DNA from: an uncultured bacterium | Lineage (GTDB): Bacteria > Bacillota > Clostridia > Lachnospirales > Lachnospiraceae | Assembly (NCBI GenBank): GCA_946061355.1 | Contig: CAMGRE010000085.1 | Span: forward strand, 1-10,184 | Direction: 5' to 3' | Length of the DNA: 10,184 nt | Part shown: positions 5,715 through 10,184 of the stretch, one piece after another | How positions within the stretch are numbered: the stretch's first letter is position 1 | Layout: the number at the start of each line of letters is the position of its first letter | Notes under the pieces: model-generated | What the model saw: only the letters and a program-made list of their open reading frames with translations | What the model was told of the DNA's origin: nothing | The model's database searches: none | Position numbers and translations under genes: made by a program

Positions 5715-6440
5715 ATGGAAAAGACGGGATTTTTGCAATCAATTGCCGATAACGCGCTGTTTGTGGCGGAGTTTATCGGGATCGTAGTGCTTATTATACT
5801 GGTTTCCTATGGGATGGAAAAGTGGGCGGCAAAGAGAAACGGTTCGTCGGAGAGAGTGCTGACGACAAAGAAAGTGGCCGTGATCGGCACATTTTCTGCG
5901 ATCGCAGCGATCCTTATGGTGTTTGAACTACCGGTGCCTTTTGCTCCCATGTTTTATAAGATTGATTTCAGTGAGATACCGGCGCTGATCGGAACGTTTG
6001 CTCTGGGACCGGTTGCGGGGGTACTCATTGAATTCTGCAAGATCGTGCTGAAGATATTATTAAAGCCGACAACTACGGCTTTTGTCGGAGAACTTGCCAA
6101 TTTTGCGGTGGGCTGCAGCTTCCTGCTCCCCGCTTCCGCATGCTATCTGGCACGCCGCAAGAAGTCCGGTGCCATAGCAGGTGTGCTGCTCGGGACAGCA
6201 TGCATGACAGTGTTCGGTACACTTTTTAACGCAGTGTATCTGCTGCCGAAATTTGCACAGATGTATGGAATGCCGCTCGAAGCGATCATAGAGATGGGAA
6301 CGAAGATCAATCCTTCGATTGACAGCATAACAACGCTTGTTATTTTATGCGTAGCCCCGCTGAATCTGTTAAAGGGCTCTGTGGTGTCGCTGGTGACGAT
6401 GCTTGTTTATAAGAAACTGAGTCCGATCATCAAAGCATAG
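5715..6440 (+). CDS. ECF transporter S component, RibU-like (riboflavin uptake)
   Basis: A 241-residue membrane protein. The core (from about residue 50) matches substrate-binding S components of riboflavin ECF transporters: ELPVPFAPMFYKIDFSEIPA (71-90), LIGTFALGPVAGVLIE (91-106), and VGELANFAVG (124-133). It would bind riboflavin in the membrane and be driven by the shared EcfA/A'/T module, which is not in this window. Unlike typical RibU (about 190-200 residues) it has about 45 extra N-terminal residues with an added hydrophobic helix (15-33) and a basic loop before the usual first helix. The frame is open back to 5547, but the ATG at 5715 follows AAGGAGG by 5 bases and starts after the predicted promoter, so I chose it. 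Substrate is inferred from the KIDFSEIPALIG signature; the absence of an FMN riboswitch leaves some doubt. Confidence 0.85.
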   Translation: MEKTGFLQSIADNALFVAEFIGIVVLIILVSYGMEKWAAKRNGSSERVLTTKKVAVIGTFSAIAAILMVFELPVPFAPMFYKIDFSEIPALIGTFALGPVAGVLIEFCKIVLKILLKPTTTAFVGELANFAVGCSFLLPASACYLARRKKSGAIAGVLLGTACMTVFGTLFNAVYLLPKFAQMYGMPLEAIIEMGTKINPSIDSITTLVILCVAPLNLLKGSVVSLVTMLVYKKLSPIIKA

Positions 6441-6444
6441 ACGC

Positions 6445-6466
6445 GGGGAAGGCTTCCCCGGGAAGC
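6445..6466 (+). repeat. Two overlapping GC-rich palindromes between ribU and the MATE gene
   Basis: GGGGAAG-G-CTTCCCC (6445-6459) and GCTTCCC-C-GGGAAGC (6452-6466) share the central CTTCCC arm, so only one can form at a time. No T run follows, so it is not an intrinsic terminator, and the MATE gene is probably co-transcribed with ribU. It ends 9 bases before the MATE ribosome binding site. Confidence 0.45.
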
Positions 6467-6491
6467 GGGATCGGCAGGAGTGAAAGGTATT

Positions 6492-7841
6492 ATGAATAAA
6501 GAGTTAAACAAAGATTTAACAATAGGTGAGCCGCGGGCAGTACTCTGGAAGTTCTGCCTGCCTCTTTTTGGCAGTGTGATCTTTCAGCAACTCTATAATA
6601 TTGCGGACAGTCTGGTCGCGGGCAAGTTTGTGGGAGAGGCGGCGCTCGCGGCTGTGGGGAACAGTTACGAGGTTACGCTGATTTTTATTGCGATCGCGTT
6701 CGGATGTAATATCGGATGTTCGGTCGTCGTCTCCCAGCTTTTCGGCGCAAAGAAAATCAAGGATATGAAGACGGCGGTATACACCACGCTGATTTCCAGC
6801 GCGGTGATCTGTGCGGTGCTGATGATCTGTGGATTTGCTTTCTGCACGAAGCTGCTTACTCTGATCAACACACCGGCCGACATCATGGCGGACTCCGGAT
6901 TGTATCTGGATATTTACATATTGGGGCTTCCGTTCCTGTTCTATTATAATGTATCGACGGGAATCTTTTCGGCGCTCGGGGATTCCAGGACACCGTTCCG
7001 GTTCCTGGCAGTGTCCTCCGTGTCCAACATCGGTGTGGATATCTGGTTCGTCAAAGGATTTCAGATGGGCGTGGCAGGTGTTGCGTGGGCAACTTTCCTC
7101 TGTCAGGGTATCAGCTGCATCCTGGCGGTTACCTTTGTGCTCCGCAGACTTTCCGGCATCCGGACGGAGGAAAAGGCGCCGTTTTTTTCCTGGCGGATTC
7201 TTGGCAGGATTGCGGGGATCGCCATTCCGAGTATGCTGCAGCAGAGCTTCGTGTCGGTGGGCAATATCGTGATACAGAGTGTGATCAACAGTTTTGGCGC
7301 CAGTGTGATCGCGGGATATTCCGCTGCCGTCAAGCTAAACAACATGGTCATCACGTCCTTCACGACGCTGGCAAACGGCATCTCCAATTATGCCGGACAG
7401 AATATCGGAGCGGGAAAGACGGCGCGTGTGCGCCAGGGATTCCGGGCAGGCGTCGGAATGGTGTGGACGATCTGCGTGCCGGTAGCAGCTTTGTATTTCT
7501 TCGCGGGCAAGTATCTGGTGCTGCTCTTTATGGACAGTGGGGCACAGATGGCGGTCGCAACGGGAGTGCAGTTTCTGTGCATCGTAGCGCCTTTCTACTT
7601 CGTGGTTTCCGTCAAACTGGTGTCAGACGGGATCCTAAGGGGAGTCGGACTGATGAAGCAGTTTATGGCGGGAACCTTTACGGATCTCATCCTGAGGGTG
7701 GTTCTTGCGATCATTTTTGCAAAGAAGATCGGGTCTCTGGGAATCTGGCTGTCCTGGCCGGTGGGATGGAGTATTGCAATGGTGATGTCGGTTATGTTTT
7801 ACCGGAATTTTATTAAAAAGGAAGAAATCCGGAGGAATTAA
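6492..7841 (+). CDS. MATE family multidrug/cation antiporter
   Basis: A 449-residue inner-membrane protein with about 12 transmembrane helices in two homologous halves, typical of MATE exporters (usually 440-480 residues), which expel drugs or cationic metabolites using a Na+ or H+ gradient. The signature QQLYNIADSLVAGKFVGEAA (32-51) in helix 1 and LAAVGNSYEV are characteristic; the second half has the matching QQSFVSVGNIVIQSVINSFG (250-269) and the NYAGQNIGAGKTARVRQGF segment (299-317). I chose the ATG at 6492 (AGGAG about 11 bases upstream); an in-frame GTG at 6480 would add MKGI but has no good ribosome binding site. It lies 51 bases after the ribU-like gene with no terminator between. Subtype (NorM or DinF-like) and substrate cannot be told from sequence. 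Confidence 0.93.
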   Translation: MNKELNKDLTIGEPRAVLWKFCLPLFGSVIFQQLYNIADSLVAGKFVGEAALAAVGNSYEVTLIFIAIAFGCNIGCSVVVSQLFGAKKIKDMKTAVYTTLISSAVICAVLMICGFAFCTKLLTLINTPADIMADSGLYLDIYILGLPFLFYYNVSTGIFSALGDSRTPFRFLAVSSVSNIGVDIWFVKGFQMGVAGVAWATFLCQGISCILAVTFVLRRLSGIRTEEKAPFFSWRILGRIAGIAIPSMLQQSFVSVGNIVIQSVINSFGASVIAGYSAAVKLNNMVITSFTTLANGISNYAGQNIGAGKTARVRQGFRAGVGMVWTICVPVAALYFFAGKYLVLLFMDSGAQMAVATGVQFLCIVAPFYFVVSVKLVSDGILRGVGLMKQFMAGTFTDLILRVVLAIIFAKKIGSLGIWLSWPVGWSIAMVMSVMFYRNFIKKEEIRRN

Positions 7842-7875
7842 AAAAAGTTTAAAAAATTTCCCATGGACTTCTTAA

Positions 7876-7881
7876 TATAAT
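7876..7881 (+). promoter_or_regulatory. -10 box of a candidate promoter for the ABC operon
   Basis: A perfect TATAAT in an AT-rich stretch 35 bases after the MATE stop. The correctly spaced -35 position (7853-7858) reads AAAATT, a poor match; the A/T-rich sequence just upstream (7841-7859) could be an activator site or UP element. The predicted start is near 7888, before the hairpin at 7907-7940. Confidence 0.4.
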
Positions 7882-7906
7882 TAAGGTATGCTGAAATCAG
7901 CAATGG

Positions 7907-7948
7907 GGCAGGAAAGAGATACAGAAGGTTGCTTCCTGCCTGCTTTTT
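7907..7948 (+). terminator. Terminator or attenuator hairpin before the ABC transporter gene
   Basis: Stem GGCAGGAA / TTCCTGCC (7907-7914 with 7933-7940), 18-base loop, then TGC and TTTTT (7944-7948). An alternative small stem GAAG-GTTG-CTTC inside the loop shares the right arm. It could end the MATE transcript or, since a -10 box lies upstream, act as a leader attenuator 24 bases before the ABC start codon. Confidence 0.55.
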
Positions 7949-7971
7949 ATTGGATAAGAGAGGGAGGAAAA

Positions 7972-8658
7972 ATGGGTGGACTGATTACCATAAGGGATAT
8001 TCACAAGATCTACAATCCCGGCGAAAATGAAGTGCGGGCGCTTGACGGCATAGATCTTGATATTGACGAAAGAGAATTTGTGGCGATCATCGGGCAGTCC
8101 GGTTCCGGAAAATCTACATTGATGAACATGTTGGGATGTCTGGATGTGCCGACCAGCGGCAGTTATCTGCTGCATGGGCAGGATGTCGGGCACATGAGTG
8201 ATGATGAATTGTCCGATGTGCGAAACAGGGAGATCGGTTTTATTTTTCAGGGATTCAACCTGATCCAGAATCTGACGGCGGTGGAAAATGTGGAATTGCC
8301 TCTGATTTATCGGGGAGTCGGAAAAAAGGAACGCCATGAACTTGCGGTCGAAGCACTTAAGAAAGTGGGACTGGAGAAGCGAATGAGCCACAGACCGGCG
8401 GAAATGTCCGGCGGACAACAGCAGAGAGTCGCGATCGCAAGAGCGATTGCACAGGCACCACCGATTATCCTCGCGGATGAGCCGACGGGAAATCTGGATT
8501 CCGGCTCCACGGAGGAGATCATGGATATCTTAAGAGGACTGCACAGCGAGGGGCGCACCGTGATCGTCATCACGCACGACAATGATATCGCAGCCCGGGC
8601 GGCGCGAGTGATTAAGATCAGAGACGGAAAAATAGCATCTGACAGTAAGGGAGTATAA
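7972..8658 (+). CDS. ABC transporter ATP-binding protein, MacB/LolD type
   Basis: A 228-residue cytoplasmic ATPase that would power an FtsX-type permease. All motifs are intact: Walker A GQSGSGKST (41-49), Q-loop Gln93 in FIFQGFNL, signature MSGGQQQR (145-152), Walker B IILADE (165-170, catalytic Glu170), D-loop GNLD (173-176) and H-loop His202 in ITHD. Length and the 'RALDGIDLDID ... VPTSGSYLLHG' pattern fit the MacB/LolD/YknY group that works with a membrane-fusion protein. The frame is open back to an ATG at 7888, but GGGAGG just before the ATG at 7972 and the usual family N terminus decide for the shorter form. The stop lies only 4 bases before the membrane-fusion gene, so the two are translated together. 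Confidence 0.95.
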   Translation: MGGLITIRDIHKIYNPGENEVRALDGIDLDIDEREFVAIIGQSGSGKSTLMNMLGCLDVPTSGSYLLHGQDVGHMSDDELSDVRNREIGFIFQGFNLIQNLTAVENVELPLIYRGVGKKERHELAVEALKKVGLEKRMSHRPAEMSGGQQQRVAIARAIAQAPPIILADEPTGNLDSGSTEEIMDILRGLHSEGRTVIVITHDNDIAARAARVIKIRDGKIASDSKGV

Positions 8659-8662
8659 GATA

Positions 8663-10162
8663 ATGAAGATCAAAGGATTAGAAGGAAAGAAGATTAAGAT
8701 CAAGAAGAGATGGATTGCACTGGGCATTGTCCTGTTAATCATTGCCGGTGTGACAGTGAATGCGGTCAACAAGGGAAACCAGGTGCCGCAGATTCCCGCC
8801 GCACAGGTGACGAGAGGGGATGTTGAGACGATCGTCAGCGCCAGCGGTGTGGTGGAGAGCGAGGAAAGCAGAGTTTATTATGCACCTCTGAATGCCAAGG
8901 TTGAGAAGGTCAATGTGGAGAAGGGTGATTCCGTCAAGAAAGGTGACGTGCTGCTCACTTACGATACGGAGGATCTGGAATTTACACAGAGAGAGGGAAG
9001 TCTTGAGGCGGCTGCCAGTGAGAACAGCTATCTGAGCGCCATTGCAGAGAGTGACAAACAGCAGAAGATCTACAACGATTCGACACAGGCACTGGCCGAT
9101 GTGGAGTCGATGATCAAAGCCGAGCAGGATTTCATCGACAATCTGAAGAATTACATCACGGACGAGAAGGCAAAGAGACGTCTGGAACTGCTCAACGAGA
9201 AATATAAACTGAACCGTCAGCAGAATGGGATTGCCGTAAACATGGAGATCAAGCCGGACGGTAAGATCACGGATTCCATGTGGAGCGCCGAGTATGAGGT
9301 CAAAAATAAGATCGCGGAGATCGACAAGAAGATCGAGGCGCTGGATCTCAACGAAGAATTGACAGATATCGAACAGCAGATTGTGAAGGAACAGGAAAGA
9401 CTTGAGGATCTGAAGGAATATAAGGCAGACCGCAAGGCAGACCAGAGTTCTGCGGAGAATGCGATCCTGAATGAATACAAAAAGAAAGAGCTGGAAGCGG
9501 CTGCGCAGAAGACAAAGATTAATGAAGAACGCGCACAGGCTCATCTGGACGAGGCGCTGGAAGGCATCACAGCCGAGTTTAACGGAGTGATCACGGAACT
9601 GAACGTACATGACGGCTTCGTTACCGACCAGAGTTCCAAACTGATGACGGTGGAGAGCAGCGAGGATGTCCGTGTCAATATCTCCCTTTCCAAGTACGAT
9701 CTGGAGAAAGTGACAGAAGGACAGAAGGCGGAAGTGACCGTCGCAGGCAAGAAATATGACGGTGTAGTCAGCAAGATCAATCATGTGGCGGAGAAGAATG
9801 ATTCCGGAACGAGACTGGTGACAGCTCAGATACATATCGACAATCCGGACAAGAGCATCTATCTGGGGATCGAGGGAAGAGTCCTGATTCATGCCCAGAC
9901 ATCCAAGGATACGCTCGTGGTGCCTTTTGCAGCGATCAATACGGATCAGAAGGGAGATTTCTGCTATGTGATCTCCAATGGCGTGGTGGAGAGACGTTCT
10001 GTGACAGTGGGACTGACATCCGAGGATCAGATGGAGATCCTGGAGGGCTTATCCGAGGGAGATGTTGTCATCACGGATTCCTCGATGGGCGTTGAGGAAG
10101 GCATGGCTGTAGAACCGCTGATTGAGGAAGCTGCAGAGGATGAGAGCGAGAGCGCTCAGTAA
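8663..10162 (+). CDS. Membrane-fusion (HlyD/MacA-like) subunit of an ABC exporter
   Basis: A 499-residue protein anchored by one N-terminal membrane helix (16-35, after a Lys-rich start) with the rest outside the cell. Order: first lipoyl half (68-101, APLNAKVEKVNVEKGDSVKK), long helical coiled-coil hairpin (about 103-300, heptad-rich, with a probable non-helical tip near 187-205), second lipoyl half (301-332, ITAEFNGVITELNVHDGFV), beta-barrel (333-395), membrane-proximal domain (400-485) and an acidic tail (487-499). This is the MacA/YknX layout. In a Gram-positive cell there is no TolC partner, so it probably gates or assists an FtsX-type permease in exporting peptides, lipids or drugs. The coiled coil is longer than in MacA as I recall it. 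It starts 4 bases after the ATPase stop; the next gene starts 14 bases after its end. Confidence 0.92.
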   Translation: MKIKGLEGKKIKIKKRWIALGIVLLIIAGVTVNAVNKGNQVPQIPAAQVTRGDVETIVSASGVVESEESRVYYAPLNAKVEKVNVEKGDSVKKGDVLLTYDTEDLEFTQREGSLEAAASENSYLSAIAESDKQQKIYNDSTQALADVESMIKAEQDFIDNLKNYITDEKAKRRLELLNEKYKLNRQQNGIAVNMEIKPDGKITDSMWSAEYEVKNKIAEIDKKIEALDLNEELTDIEQQIVKEQERLEDLKEYKADRKADQSSAENAILNEYKKKELEAAAQKTKINEERAQAHLDEALEGITAEFNGVITELNVHDGFVTDQSSKLMTVESSEDVRVNISLSKYDLEKVTEGQKAEVTVAGKKYDGVVSKINHVAEKNDSGTRLVTAQIHIDNPDKSIYLGIEGRVLIHAQTSKDTLVVPFAAINTDQKGDFCYVISNGVVERRSVTVGLTSEDQMEILEGLSEGDVVITDSSMGVEEGMAVEPLIEEAAEDESESAQ

Positions 10163-10176
10163 GGCGGGAGGTCAGT

Positions 10177-10184
10177 ATGTCTCA
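10177..10184 (+). CDS. Start of a third operon gene, probably the ABC permease (first 8 bases only)
   Basis: An ATG at 10177 with GGGAGG at 10166-10171, 14 bases after the membrane-fusion gene, opens a frame beginning Met-Ser that leaves the window at once. In comparable ATPase/membrane-fusion operons the next gene is the MacB/FtsX-type permease, so that is the expected product; only context supports this. Confidence 0.5.

Noticed and set aside
7085..7816. A 243-codon plus-strand frame inside the MATE gene
   Set aside because: It is the shifted frame of a clear MATE gene; the translation is rich in Gly, Arg, Cys and His with no family resemblance and no ribosome binding site of its own.
7888..7971. 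28-codon N-terminal extension of the ABC ATPase
   Set aside because: The extension passes through the hairpin and has no ribosome binding site, while the ATG at 7972 has GGGAGG and gives the usual family start. The leaderless possibility is kept only as a finding.
8735..9892. A 385-codon open frame on the minus strand, antisense to the membrane-fusion gene
   Set aside because: Its translation is an unpatterned mix rich in Leu, Ile, His, Cys and Phe with no recognisable motif, and the plus-strand protein in the same place is clearly real. It arises from the codon bias of the coiled-coil gene.
1..10184. Mobile elements, CRISPR arrays, tRNA or rRNA genes, defence islands
   Set aside because: No transposase, integrase, repeat-spacer array, tRNA-like cloverleaf or known defence protein was recognised; base composition and gene style look uniform across the window.

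Overview
The window looks like an ordinary chromosomal stretch from a Gram-positive clostridium, most likely a Lachnospiraceae member. This is inferred from roughly 50% GC, strong AGGAGG-type ribosome binding sites, the DUF975 and DUF4190-like membrane proteins, a RibU-type ECF S component, and the YrbG, Tex and MATE protein sequences. I see no insertion sequence, phage gene, CRISPR array, tRNA or rRNA.

Left part (1-1861), all on the minus strand: the first 62 codons of pdxS (vitamin B6 synthesis) at the left edge; a DUF975 membrane protein; a small protein with four zinc-ribbon-like cysteines and an HEQEH motif; and a small DUF4190-like membrane protein. The last two overlap by 4 bp (ATGA) and form an operon with a recognisable promoter at 1904-1932. 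A hairpin carrying the stop codon in its loop separates them from the DUF975 gene. The pdxS promoter region carries repeated AACTGG half-sites, which resemble a PdxR (MocR-type) operator.

Middle part (1862-5580), plus strand: a divergent promoter region, then a YrbG-type Ca2+/Na+ exchanger homologue, then tex (RNA-binding protein with YqgF, HhH and S1 domains), closed by a very strong 21-bp intrinsic terminator. The 339 bp between tex and the next gene contain repeated TGATACC hairpin arms, two terminator-like hairpins and the next promoter, but no gene.

Right part (5661-10184), plus strand: a riboflavin-type ECF S component (ribU-like) and a MATE drug/sodium antiporter, probably co-transcribed. 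After a possible promoter and attenuator-like hairpin come an ABC ATPase of the MacB/LolD type, a membrane-fusion (HlyD/MacA-like) protein with a long coiled coil, and the first bases of a third gene, probably the FtsX-type permease. The last three would form one efflux or export complex.

I find no wholly new system. The items most worth a second look are the small HEQEH/four-cysteine protein, the pdxS operator, and the structured leader regions before ribU and before the ABC operon.
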